This document shows, one piece after another, positions 46,712 through 55,023 of a stretch of DNA of 64,000 bases. The translations under genes and the position numbers were made by a program. Origin of the DNA: Limnobacter olei (GTDB lineage: Bacteria > Pseudomonadota > Gammaproteobacteria > Burkholderiales > Burkholderiaceae_B); the NCBI RefSeq assembly GCF_029087225.1, contig NZ_JARFJD010000012.1, positions 82,437-146,436 on the forward strand, written 5' to 3'. Position 1 is the first letter of the stretch; the number at the start of each line of letters is the position of its first letter. Below the pieces are notes generated by a model. That model searched no databases. It was not told where the DNA came from and worked only from the letters and a program-made list of their open reading frames with translations.

Positions 46712-48313
46712 CTGCTTCGCGCCTTGACGAATCAGCAACAAAATCGGCACCAGGGCAATCATAACAATCATCAGTGCTGGCACTGCCGCCTCGGTCAATC
46801 GTTCGTCTGAAGCAAACTGATAAGAGACAACCGCCAGGGTGTCGAAATCGAAAGGCCTCAACACCAGAGTGGCTGGCAATTCCTTGATCACATCCACAAT
46901 CACCAACAACATGCCGGTGGCCACAGAGCCCTTCAGCACCGGCAAATGAACATGCCACAGAACTTGCCGTGGTGAGCGGCCCAAAATTCGGGCCGATTCG
47001 TCAATGTGTCGTGTAATTTGCTGTAAACCCGAGTCTACGGACTGCAAAGCTGCTGAAGTGAAGCGCACGTTGTAGGCATACACCAAGGCCAGCACACTGC
47101 CGGTTAACGCCGGCACTTGCCAGCCCATGTCGTAAGTAAAACGATCAACCGTGGCCAATGGCAGCAAAATAGCGATGGCCAAAATTGCACCTGGTACACC
47201 ATAGCCCAGCGAGATCAAGCGATAAATTGCGGTAACCCACCACACATGCGCCTGCCGTTTTACATAGGCCAGAAACACCGCGAGAACCACTGCAACAAGG
47301 GCGGCCATGCCACCCAAGAGGGCTGAATGGTAGGCCCACTGAAAACTGCGCGCCCAATTGATCGAAGTATCTACATCAACCACCAGCGCCAATAAAATCA
47401 GCACCGGCAGCACAAATCCCAACACAAACGGCATGGCTGACAAAAACACCACCCACACCGCCTGTACACCCTTCAAACGTTTTCTTTCAATGGTACTGCC
47501 CTTGCCCGACTGCGTGTAAAACTGGGCCCGCCCACGCGCCTTGGATTCAAAAACAATCAAGGCCAGCATGACCACCAGCAACATAACAGCCAACAAAGCT
47601 GCGCTTTCCCTGTCACCCAAGTTCAGCCAGGTGTTGAATATTGCAGTCGTGAAGGTGCGCACACCAAAGTAAGACAAGGCGCCATATTCCGCCAGGGTTT
47701 CCATGAGTACCAAAGTAAGCCCGACCACCCAGGCGGGGCGGGCCACGGGCAAACCCACCTTGAGAAAGGCGCTGGTTGCACTGTGCCCCAAGGAGCGTGC
47801 AGCATCCAGCATGGAAGGACTACGCCCCAAAAATGCAGTTCTCGACATGATGTAAACATAGGGGTACAGCACAAAGCTGAGCACCAAAATTGCGCCAGAG
47901 GTGGAGCGAATTTCCGGAATGCGGAAATCGCTGCCCAGAATTTCCCGCAAACTGCTGGCCAGCCAACCAGAGTACTGAAGTGCATCGGTGTACGCGTAGG
48001 CAATCACGTACGATGGCATGGCCATGGGCAGCAATAACAGCCATTCAAGCCACTTACGCCCAGGAAACTCATGGGCGGAAACCCACCAAGCTGGCAGCAC
48101 TCCCATGGTGCTGGTCAGCACCACAACGCCAAAACACAGGTAAACAGTTTGCCAAACCAGATCGGGAAGAATGGTGGTGGCCAAATGGGCCAGCACTTGG
48201 GGAGCTTGTACCAGACTAAAAACCGCCAGGCCAAACAGATAGACGAACGGCAACAGCAGCAGCAACGCCAGCAGCGCAACAGAAATGCGACTTCTTAACC
48301 CCAGAGTAAACAA
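46694..48313 (-). CDS. Ferric-iron type ABC transporter permease (two fused permease domains)
   Basis: An inner-membrane permease with about 12 hydrophobic segments and two binding-protein-dependent transport domains, as in FbpB/SfuB. The coupling loops read EYGALSYFGVRTFTTAIFNTWL (first domain) and KELPATLVLRPFDFDTLAV (second). The start is uncertain: the frame is open to a TTG at 48373, which would run through a Fur-like site, and no in-frame ATG is near, so I use the TTG at 48313. It is divergent from its probable ATPase. No periplasmic binding protein gene is in the window. Confidence 0.85.
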   Translation of the reverse strand: MFTLGLRSRISVALLALLLLLPFVYLFGLAVFSLVQAPQVLAHLATTILPDLVWQTVYLCFGVVVLTSTMGVLPAWWVSAHEFPGRKWLEWLLLLPMAMPSYVIAYAYTDALQYSGWLASSLREILGSDFRIPEIRSTSGAILVLSFVLYPYVYIMSRTAFLGRSPSMLDAARSLGHSATSAFLKVGLPVARPAWVVGLTLVLMETLAEYGALSYFGVRTFTTAIFNTWLNLGDRESAALLAVMLLVVMLALIVFESKARGRAQFYTQSGKGSTIERKRLKGVQAVWVVFLSAMPFVLGFVLPVLILLALVVDVDTSINWARSFQWAYHSALLGGMAALVAVVLAVFLAYVKRQAHVWWVTAIYRLISLGYGVPGAILAIAILLPLATVDRFTYDMGWQVPALTGSVLALVYAYNVRFTSAALQSVDSGLQQITRHIDESARILGRSPRQVLWHVHLPVLKGSVATGMLLVIVDVIKELPATLVLRPFDFDTLAVVSYQFASDERLTEAAVPALMIVMIALVPILLLIRQGAKQARSGK

Positions 48314-48340
48314 ACAAACCGCCCAGACATGGCAAAATAG

Positions 48341-48360
48341 AAGTGAGAACGATTTTACTT
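48341..48360. promoter_or_regulatory. Fur-box-like sequence between iron permease and ATPase genes
   Basis: AAGTGAGAACGATTTTACTT agrees with an AAATGAGAATGATTATCATT-type Fur site at about 15 of 20 positions. It lies between the divergent permease and ATPase genes, as expected for iron-repressed uptake. Confidence 0.5.
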
Positions 48361-48429
48361 TAAGTTCATGCAACTCACCCCAAGCGAAGGTGAACTGCGT
48401 AGTAAACAGACCACGGTGCCCCCAAAATA

Positions 48430-49482
48430 ATGAAACAAGCTCCAGCCCTAAGCATCAACGAACTGAGTATTTTGTACCCGGGCAGCAATGCACCTGCTGT
48501 TCGCAACGTTAGTTTCGAGTTGGCACAGGGTGAAATTGCCTGTTTGCTGGGACCCTCTGGCTGCGGCAAAACAACCTTGTTGCGTGCAATCGCAGGTTTT
48601 CTCATGCCCACACAGGGCCATATTTTGCTAAAAGGTGAAAAAGCAAGCGAACCGGGCAAGGTACGCAGCCCTGAGAACCGCAATGTCGGTGTGGTTTTTC
48701 AAGACTATGCCCTGTTCCCCCACCTCACAGTTCGAAAAAACATTGAGTTTGGTCTGCACAAGCGCAGTGAACATGAAAAACGCAACCGCAGTGGCGAGTT
48801 ATTGGCGCTGATTGGACTTGAAGCCTTGGCCGACCGATACCCACATGAATTGTCTGGTGGCCAGCAACAACGCGTGGCGTTGGCGCGTGCATTGGCCCCC
48901 AAACCCACACTGATTTTGCTGGACGAGCCATTTTCCAACCTGGATGTTGAACTGAAAGAGCGGCTCACCTTTGAAGTTCGGGAAATTTTAAAAGCCGAAA
49001 ACATGAGTGCCATTCTGGTCACCCACGACCAACATGAAGCGTTCAGCATGGCCGACCGAATCGGGGTGATGCACGCAGGCGAGTTGCAACAATGGGGATC
49101 GTCTTACAGTCTTTACCATCAGCCAAATTCACGCATGGTGGCTGACTTCATCGGCCAAGGTGTTTTCCTGCCAGGCAAAAAAACCGAGCATGGCTTACAA
49201 ATTGAGTTGGCTCACCTGCGGCTGACGGAAGATCAATTGCCAGCAAGCAATGAATTTGATGTGCTGATTCGCCCGGACGACATTATTCACGACGACGCCA
49301 GCCCCATGCAGGCCAAGGTGGTGAGGAAGTCGTTTCGCGGTGCGGATTTCTTGTACACACTTGAACTGGAGAGTGGAGTACATGTGCTGGCCTTGGTACC
49401 AAGCCATCACAATCACGCCATCGGCGAGCCAATCGGAATCAAACTTGAACTCGACCACGTCATTACGTTCGATCGAGTATGA
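48430..49482 (+). CDS. Ferric-iron type ABC transporter ATP-binding protein
   Basis: A 350-residue ATPase of the FbpC/SfuC kind. Walker A GPSGCGKTTLLRA, Q-loop VFQDYALFPHLTV, signature LSGGQQQRVALARAL, Walker B LILLDEPFSNLD and the H-loop VTHDQHEAF are intact. The C-terminal TOBE-like region follows from about residue 240. It pairs with the divergent permease. CACCCAG-N8-CTGGGTG just after the stop (49487-49508) could form a hairpin but lacks a T run. Confidence 0.92.
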   Translation: MKQAPALSINELSILYPGSNAPAVRNVSFELAQGEIACLLGPSGCGKTTLLRAIAGFLMPTQGHILLKGEKASEPGKVRSPENRNVGVVFQDYALFPHLTVRKNIEFGLHKRSEHEKRNRSGELLALIGLEALADRYPHELSGGQQQRVALARALAPKPTLILLDEPFSNLDVELKERLTFEVREILKAENMSAILVTHDQHEAFSMADRIGVMHAGELQQWGSSYSLYHQPNSRMVADFIGQGVFLPGKKTEHGLQIELAHLRLTEDQLPASNEFDVLIRPDDIIHDDASPMQAKVVRKSFRGADFLYTLELESGVHVLALVPSHHNHAIGEPIGIKLELDHVITFDRV

Positions 49483-49528
49483 TTATCACCCAGACAATAA
49501 ACTGGGTGGACTACAAGTCGATATGAAG

Positions 49529-50362
49529 TCAGCTCAGATCGTTTGAACCAGCTGCACCCGAGGACAAACCACTATCCGAATCGGAACTGGAAGCTGTAGA
49601 ACTGATTGATGAAGTACCGCCAGCAGATGCAAAAAGCTCGGTGGCTTCCTGAATGCTGTTGGGGCTAGAGAAATCCAGCGTCAAGGGGAAAGCTTCTGGA
49701 GAGGTAAACAAGCCGTCCAGCGTTGCAGCATAGGCCAGCGAATGGGCGTTGGCCGCCAGTTCAGGCTGCGCAAACAGGCCAGAGTCAATTTGCATCGATG
49801 CCAGCAATGAATCGGTATCAAACTCAACCACCTCGTGCACCGCATTACCCACTTCACTGGAAAGCTCACCAAACATTTCTTGACTTAATGCATTCAGGTC
49901 GAGCACCTGGGCTTGAATATCGGCAATAAGTTGAGTCAACTCGGAGTAATTGAGCTCACCACCCAAAGCGTGCTTCACGCGGGGCATTGCACTCAAAAGC
50001 TCAGCATTCAAGGCTTCAAATGAGGCATGTTCATTCATAGTGTTCAGAATTCCTGCAGTGTCTGCGTTGGCAAGCAATGCCGGGTCGACACTGGCAAGGC
50101 TTGAAGAGCTCTCAAAAACACTGACATCACTGACGCAGGCTTGGGAAATGCAGCGCAATTCACCAAAGCCCAGTGAGGTCGCGCTAGAAAATTCTTTGGG
50201 ATCGAGACCGTCAAAGGACGAAAAAGAAATTTTTGATGAGCCAGAATGTGGCTCATAGCTGTCAAAAAACTCGATTGTCGCCCTGCTCACAGGGTCGAGC
50301 AGCTCACCAGCAGAGTAGCTGTGATCAGTCTGCGCTGACAATTGAATGACGGAATTTGACAT
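49529..50362 (-). CDS. Acidic Ser-rich protein of unknown family, candidate type I secretion substrate
   Basis: A 277-residue protein with no recognised domain, no signal peptide and no membrane segment. It is rich in Ser, Asp, Glu, Ala and Leu and nearly free of Lys and Arg in its second half. The last 30 residues are a Ser/Asp tail (SSISSTASSSDSDSGLSS). It shares this tail style with the preceding 468-residue protein. Position at the end of the type I secretion locus, an acidic composition and an uncharged C-terminus fit a substrate exported by that system, but this is inference. Two Cys occur in RCISQAC. Confidence 0.7.
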   Translation of the reverse strand: MSNSVIQLSAQTDHSYSAGELLDPVSRATIEFFDSYEPHSGSSKISFSSFDGLDPKEFSSATSLGFGELRCISQACVSDVSVFESSSSLASVDPALLANADTAGILNTMNEHASFEALNAELLSAMPRVKHALGGELNYSELTQLIADIQAQVLDLNALSQEMFGELSSEVGNAVHEVVEFDTDSLLASMQIDSGLFAQPELAANAHSLAYAATLDGLFTSPEAFPLTLDFSSPNSIQEATELFASAGGTSSISSTASSSDSDSGLSSGAAGSNDLS

Positions 50363-50427
50363 AAACCCAATTTTTTTCGTGACGTTCTACCATTTTATAC
50401 GATAGGCCACTCAAATTGGATTCAAAC

Positions 50428-50453
50428 CACCCCCCCTATCAAAAAAGGGGGTG
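50428..50453 (-). terminator. G/C-rich hairpin after the repeat protein gene
   Basis: CACCCCC and GGGGGTG pair around a 12-nt A/T-rich loop just after the stop of the 468-residue protein gene on the minus strand. The T run afterwards is poor, so it may be a partial terminator or a stabiliser that sets different expression of the two adjacent genes. Confidence 0.45.
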
Positions 50454-50457
50454 AGTT

Positions 50458-51864
50458 TTATTTATTTTGGTCCAGAGAACCCAACAGGCTATCCAGCGCA
50501 CCACCCTCAGCGCCTGCACTAGAGGAAATTCCACTGCTGAGCGAATCCAGCAAACCTGAATCGGATTCGCTTGAAGAACTGCTTAAACCAGACAACAAAC
50601 CACCATCGCCAAGAACTGGATCCAGAAGGGGATCGGTGACGTCCGTGATGACGTCAACAACTGGGTTAGTTACGTCGATAACGCCATCAGTGACACCACC
50701 GGCAACGTCATCCACAATGCCGGTGACTGGGTCGGTAACACCGCCTACAACGTCATCCACAATGCCGGTGACTGGGTCGGTAACACCGCCTACACCGTCA
50801 TCCACAATGCCGGTGACTGGGTCGGTAACACCGCCTACACCGTCATCCACAATGCCGGTGACTGGGTCGGTGATACCGCCAATGCCATCAGTAATGCCAC
50901 CTACAATCTCGGTAATAGGGTCCGTCACTGGCGACAAATCCAGATCAGGCAAAGAACCCACCAAGGAGACGATATCGTCAATCGTTGAATCCAGATTCAG
51001 CAAACTGTCCAGCTGTGGATTTGCAACTACGTCAATGGTGCCCAACAGATCAGTCAATACCGTGGAAACCTCGCCAGCGTCTTCAAAAATACTGAGTCCC
51101 AAATCGCCAGTAGGCATACTGTTTTGCGTCGCAAACTGGTTCTGAACATCGCCACTCAGGTTATCAAATACAGGCTCGAAGGTGGTGTTCAGCAGGTTGA
51201 TCTGATCAAGCACGGCATCGATGGCAGTTTGCAGGCTCTCGGGATTGGGGTTCTGACCCAAACCGCTGATGAGGCTGTTCAGCGCATCGTCTGGATTGAT
51301 TCCACCACTGCCTTCCAGCATAGCCATCAACTGCGCGAATTCAGCAGACATGGGTACCATCGACCCGTCGGCGTTGGCCACGGGCTTCAACAGAGGAAAA
51401 TCAGAAATTTTTGACAGGTCAGCGGGCTGTGACAAAGCCTTGTTGCCCAAACCGGCCAAACTTGCAGACTCACCCACGGTGGTTTTACCAAAAGTAACCG
51501 GGGCTGCGCTGGCCACTTGAGCCGCCATGCCCATGGCACTGGATGCACCACTTAAATCGGCTGCTGCCACTGCACCCAAAAGGCCTGCACCTGAATACGC
51601 GGGGGACAATCCCGAAAAACCGCCACCAGATGGGTTCGATTGATGCAATTGACTTTTCGCCGCACTGCCAGGAAAACCGGAGTTGGCGCTTAAACCGTCG
51701 AATTCGGAGGTGTTCAGGGTGGATTGCAAAAACTGCATGTTCAGAGCAGACGGATCAGCAAGTTGCTGTTCAGCACGCTCTACAGCCCGATCTTCGGCCG
51801 TGCTCTTCATGTTTTGAATATCATCGCCCATTTTTGTCATTCCTTTGGGAATCGCCCCACTCAT
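50458..51864 (-). CDS. Repeat-containing acidic protein of unknown family, candidate type I secretion substrate
   Basis: A 468-residue protein without signal peptide, membrane segment or cysteine. The N-terminal ~130 residues are Ala/Gly/Ser-rich. The middle is helical (QTAIDAVLDQINLLNTTFEPV). Residues about 327-386 are four 15-residue units of DPVTGIVDDGVGGVT type, flanked by degenerate copies (TDPITEIVGGITDGIGG). The C-terminus is Ser/Asp/Leu-rich (SSSSSESDSGLLDSLSSG). Absence of basic residues near the end and location right behind the secretion genes suggest export through them. An in-frame ATG shortly downstream (MGDDIQNMKS), with AAAGGA before it, may be the real start. Confidence 0.75.
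   Translation of the reverse strand: MSGAIPKGMTKMGDDIQNMKSTAEDRAVERAEQQLADPSALNMQFLQSTLNTSEFDGLSANSGFPGSAAKSQLHQSNPSGGGFSGLSPAYSGAGLLGAVAAADLSGASSAMGMAAQVASAAPVTFGKTTVGESASLAGLGNKALSQPADLSKISDFPLLKPVANADGSMVPMSAEFAQLMAMLEGSGGINPDDALNSLISGLGQNPNPESLQTAIDAVLDQINLLNTTFEPVFDNLSGDVQNQFATQNSMPTGDLGLSIFEDAGEVSTVLTDLLGTIDVVANPQLDSLLNLDSTIDDIVSLVGSLPDLDLSPVTDPITEIVGGITDGIGGITDPVTGIVDDGVGGVTDPVTGIVDDGVGGVTDPVTGIVDDVVGGVTDPVTGIVDDVAGGVTDGVIDVTNPVVDVITDVTDPLLDPVLGDGGLLSGLSSSSSESDSGLLDSLSSGISSSAGAEGGALDSLLGSLDQNK
50706..50885 (-). repeat. Four tandem 45-bp repeats within the acidic protein gene
   Basis: Units begin at 50706, 50751, 50796 and 50841, each starting CGTCATCCACAATGCCGGTG on the plus strand. 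The first three are almost identical in DNA, and the fourth diverges only near its end. Each encodes one 15-residue protein repeat. Near identity at third codon positions indicates recent duplication, or length variation between strains. Confidence 0.95.
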
Positions 51865-51964
51865 GCCAGTTTCTCAGGGTTCCAGCCCTGCGAATGGATG
51901 AATTAAGGCAGTAAAATGCCCCTGTTTGTCCAGTGTGAGCACTTTACTGACAAAAATCAAGACT

Positions 51965-53656
51965 TTACCGATAAAACCTGGGATCGAGAACAGGCGCTGG
52001 TTTCAGGGTTGGCCGCAGTTCTTTTTCAGTCGTACTTCCCTGCACGCGGCTGCGTTCCGAGCTTTTCTCAACCTCAAGCCGCTGCGCCGGGGTCAGTACA
52101 AATCCAGCTGCCTTCTCCACTTCGGTCTGACTAACATCCAAACCCAGCTTTTCCGCAATTTTTTGATCAGCCGGACTGCTGGCAATGTCGGCCGTATCTT
52201 TCAAGCTACTCTCCAGGCGCTCGCGCTCGGGAGTTTTCGAGAAAAACAACTCAAACCAATCGCCCTCTGCACCGGGGGTTGGCATCATCAAGCCCATGGC
52301 ATGCATCAAGCGGAAACTCGCATCCCGTGCATCAAACACTGCGTTAATGTATGCAATCAAAACGTTGAAGTACTCAACTTGGGCATCCAGCATCACGATC
52401 ACGGTTTCACGGCCAAAATCGCGAAGCCTTTTGCGGTTTTTGAATACCTGCAAAGAATCGGCGTAAGCGCCGCGCAGAGTCACCGATCGCGACTGCCCGG
52501 CTGACCATTTACCCCACTGAAAGCGGACACTTTCCTCGACCCGCAATCGGGCTGCGGCCAATTGAGCACGCCGGGTATCAATCGTGGCTGCCGCCTGATT
52601 CACTCGAGCGACCTGTTCGCCGCCTGAGAACGCGCTGTACTGCAAACGCAGGTTCACGGAGCTGTCGGTTCTGTCACCGGTAAAGGGGTCAGGTTCACCA
52701 AAAAATTGCTGAATACCCACCAGGTTTAAAGACGGGTACAGGCTTGCATCCTCAGCCGTGTAGTTGTGTCGCGCTTTCACGATCTGGCTTTCAGCCACAC
52801 GAATTTCCGGGTTGGAAAACAGCGCTTTCGTGACCGCTTCATCTACCAGCTGGGGCAGCATGTTGCGCTGAATTTCCAGTTCTGGCACGTTGTAGCCCTC
52901 GGGATAAACACCGAAGTAACGGAAGTAAGTGGCACGGGCCTCTTCAAACTGTCCTTCAAAATTCACCAGCCGGTCACGAGTGACCGCCAAACGGGCTTTG
53001 GCAAATTGTGCATCGGTGACGCCGCTTCCGCCCAACTCAACCCGACGCTCCTCAAGGGCTAGCAATTGGGCGACGGCAGCCTCTGCGGCTCGGGAGGCTT
53101 CCACCAACAATGCGTTGCGCGACAAGGTGCTGCTGGCCAAGAAGCTTTCAAGCACCACGTCTTGAATTGTTTTTACAAATTGTCCATCTGCAATAGTGCC
53201 ATCGGTTTCTGCCGCTTTTACCCTCGCGGTAATGCGGCCCGCGGTGTACAGGGGCTGGGTCACCGTAATATCAGTCGATTGCCGGTTGGTCACGGTTGAA
53301 CTGGAACTGGCGTTTGCACCCACGGTAATGCGCGGGAAATAAGCGGCTCGCGCACCATCTTCGATGAATTGCGAAGCATTCACATTGATGCGTGAAGTCA
53401 CAATTTCAGGGTTGGTACGCAACATGTTCAGGAAGCGAATTTTGGTGAGCTCTTCCTTGCTCATTTTTGCAGCCTCTGCCGGAGCGATGCGTCGTGCACG
53501 AAACTCGTTGTTGTCGTTGCCTACATTGTCAGAAGGCTGGTCGCTCACTGGCAGATCTTGCGCACCCACTGGAAATGCAAGAAGGCCCGCAATCAGCACA
53601 TACAGTGCTTTGCGAGCCCATACGCCCCCCTGGGTCATGTCCAATTGTGTTGTCAT
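51965..53656 (-). CDS. TolC-family outer-membrane channel of the type I secretion system
   Basis: A 563-residue TolC-like protein. The N-terminal signal peptide ends near AGLLAFPVGAQ (about residue 33). Two long helical/beta repeats follow, with the hallmark RNALLVEASRAAEAAVAQLLALEERR and a second LAAARLRVEESVRFQWGK. It is longer than typical TolC because of a charged C-terminal extension of some 80 residues (for example AAGFVLTPAQRLEVEKSS). It starts 8 nt after the HlyD stop, making it the last component of the ABC-HlyD-TolC operon. Confidence 0.88.
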   Translation of the reverse strand: MTTQLDMTQGGVWARKALYVLIAGLLAFPVGAQDLPVSDQPSDNVGNDNNEFRARRIAPAEAAKMSKEELTKIRFLNMLRTNPEIVTSRINVNASQFIEDGARAAYFPRITVGANASSSSTVTNRQSTDITVTQPLYTAGRITARVKAAETDGTIADGQFVKTIQDVVLESFLASSTLSRNALLVEASRAAEAAVAQLLALEERRVELGGSGVTDAQFAKARLAVTRDRLVNFEGQFEEARATYFRYFGVYPEGYNVPELEIQRNMLPQLVDEAVTKALFSNPEIRVAESQIVKARHNYTAEDASLYPSLNLVGIQQFFGEPDPFTGDRTDSSVNLRLQYSAFSGGEQVARVNQAAATIDTRRAQLAAARLRVEESVRFQWGKWSAGQSRSVTLRGAYADSLQVFKNRKRLRDFGRETVIVMLDAQVEYFNVLIAYINAVFDARDASFRLMHAMGLMMPTPGAEGDWFELFFSKTPERERLESSLKDTADIASSPADQKIAEKLGLDVSQTEVEKAAGFVLTPAQRLEVEKSSERSRVQGSTTEKELRPTLKPAPVLDPRFYR

Positions 53657-53664
53657 GTGTTGCT

Positions 53665-55023
53665 TTATGGTTCTCTGAAGGCTTCTTGCTTCAGCTTCAA
53701 TACAGGTTTTAACAAATAATAAATAAAGGGTTGTGAACCCACGTTAATGTCAACTTCAGCAGTCATACCCGGTGAAATGCGCAACGGTGCATCAGGCGTG
53801 CCAAAAAACGCCTTGTCTGTACTTACAATCAACCGGTAATAGGGGCCGGTTTCTTCCGTACCGGGGTCAGTGTCAGCTGCAATTTGGGTCACCTTGCCGG
53901 GCAAAGTGCCATAGCGCAAAAAGTCATAGGCGGACACTTTCACTTCCGAAGGTTGGTCCATGGTGACGTAGCCTCGGTCTGCTGGTGAAAGTCGGGTTTC
54001 AACCACTAACACCTCATCGACTGGCACCACTTCCATAATGGGTTCACCTTGGCGAACCACGTTGCCCACCGCTTGCAGCTTCAGGTTTTTCACCACACCA
54101 TCAATCGGTGACCGAATCACAGCACGGTCGCGCTGATCGCTGGCTCGATCAATTTCATCTTTCAAACTGGCCAACTGGCGTTCCAGTGTTGTTAATTCAT
54201 CCGCAGCCCTGCGGCGGAACTTGCCGTCTTCTTCCACCCGACGGGCGCGGCTTTGACCAACTGAGGCCTGGGCCGATGCAATGGTTTGCCGCATAGAGGC
54301 AATTTCAGCGGTCAAACTGTCGTAATCGCGTTTCTTGGTCAAATATTCAAGCTGAGACACAAGGCGTTCGCGAACCAGTTCTCGGGTAATTTCCAGTTCA
54401 CGCAAGGTAGTCACTGCGCGATTCTCCAAGCCTTCAAGCTTGGCTTGCAATTCGCCCACCTTACCCTGGTTGCCCAGCATCTGGCTGTCATTCACGCCCA
54501 GAATACCGTTCAATTCAGTAATGCGGGCAATGTAGGTGGACTGCTCGGTGCGATACAAATCGGGATAGTCTGCAATAATTTCTGCGGGATATTCTGGTGC
54601 CTTGCCCGAAGCCTCGCCCAGCAAGCGCGCACGGCTCATCTCCAGTGCGGCACGCCGGCTTTTCAATTCTTCAATGTTGATGCCTGAAGTGGCCAGGTTC
54701 AGTTGAACCAGCATAGCCCCTTCTTTGACCAAATCACCCTCTTTCACAGCCAGGTCCTGAACAATACCGCCTTCCAGGTGCTGAATACTCTTGACTCGTG
54801 TCGATGGAATCACCTTGCCCGGCGCGGTCACCACCTGGTCAACGCGGATGAACAAGGATGCGAACAAAGACAGCGCAATCAAACCCAGAGCAAACCTGCT
54901 TTTGGTGTCGAACCCACCACCATTGGGTTTGTATAGGGCGGGGACTTCATAGGGCTTCAGATCATTTTTGCCGACTTCGGCCAATGCATTGTTCGACTTC
55001 ATGATTTCTCGACCTTCGCTCAT
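53665..55023 (-). CDS. HlyD-family membrane fusion protein of the type I secretion system
   Basis: A periplasmic adaptor of about 452 residues. One N-terminal membrane helix (FALGLIALSLFASLFIRV) is followed by the lipoyl-like half motif GKVIPSTRVKSIQHLEGGIVQDLAVKEGD, a long coiled coil, the second half RSPIDGVVKNLKLQAVGNVV, and the HlyD C-terminal signature PLRISPGMTAEVDI. Its start overlaps the stop of the ABC gene (ATGA), so translation is coupled; a GTG at 55026 and an ATG at 55002 are alternatives. Confidence 0.92.
   Translation of the reverse strand: MSEGREIMKSNNALAEVGKNDLKPYEVPALYKPNGGGFDTKSRFALGLIALSLFASLFIRVDQVVTAPGKVIPSTRVKSIQHLEGGIVQDLAVKEGDLVKEGAMLVQLNLATSGINIEELKSRRAALEMSRARLLGEASGKAPEYPAEIIADYPDLYRTEQSTYIARITELNGILGVNDSQMLGNQGKVGELQAKLEGLENRAVTTLRELEITRELVRERLVSQLEYLTKKRDYDSLTAEIASMRQTIASAQASVGQSRARRVEEDGKFRRRAADELTTLERQLASLKDEIDRASDQRDRAVIRSPIDGVVKNLKLQAVGNVVRQGEPIMEVVPVDEVLVVETRLSPADRGYVTMDQPSEVKVSAYDFLRYGTLPGKVTQIAADTDPGTEETGPYYRLIVSTDKAFFGTPDAPLRISPGMTAEVDINVGSQPFIYYLLKPVLKLKQEAFREP

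Noticed and set aside
50706-50885. Regular repeats considered as a CRISPR array
   Set aside because: The repeats are contiguous 45-bp units without spacers and lie in frame inside a gene; no cas genes are near.
51879-51894. CAGGG/CCCTG hairpin ahead of the repeat protein gene as terminator of the TolC gene
   Set aside because: Only five pairs, no T run; the gap to the next gene is short and read-through seems likely.
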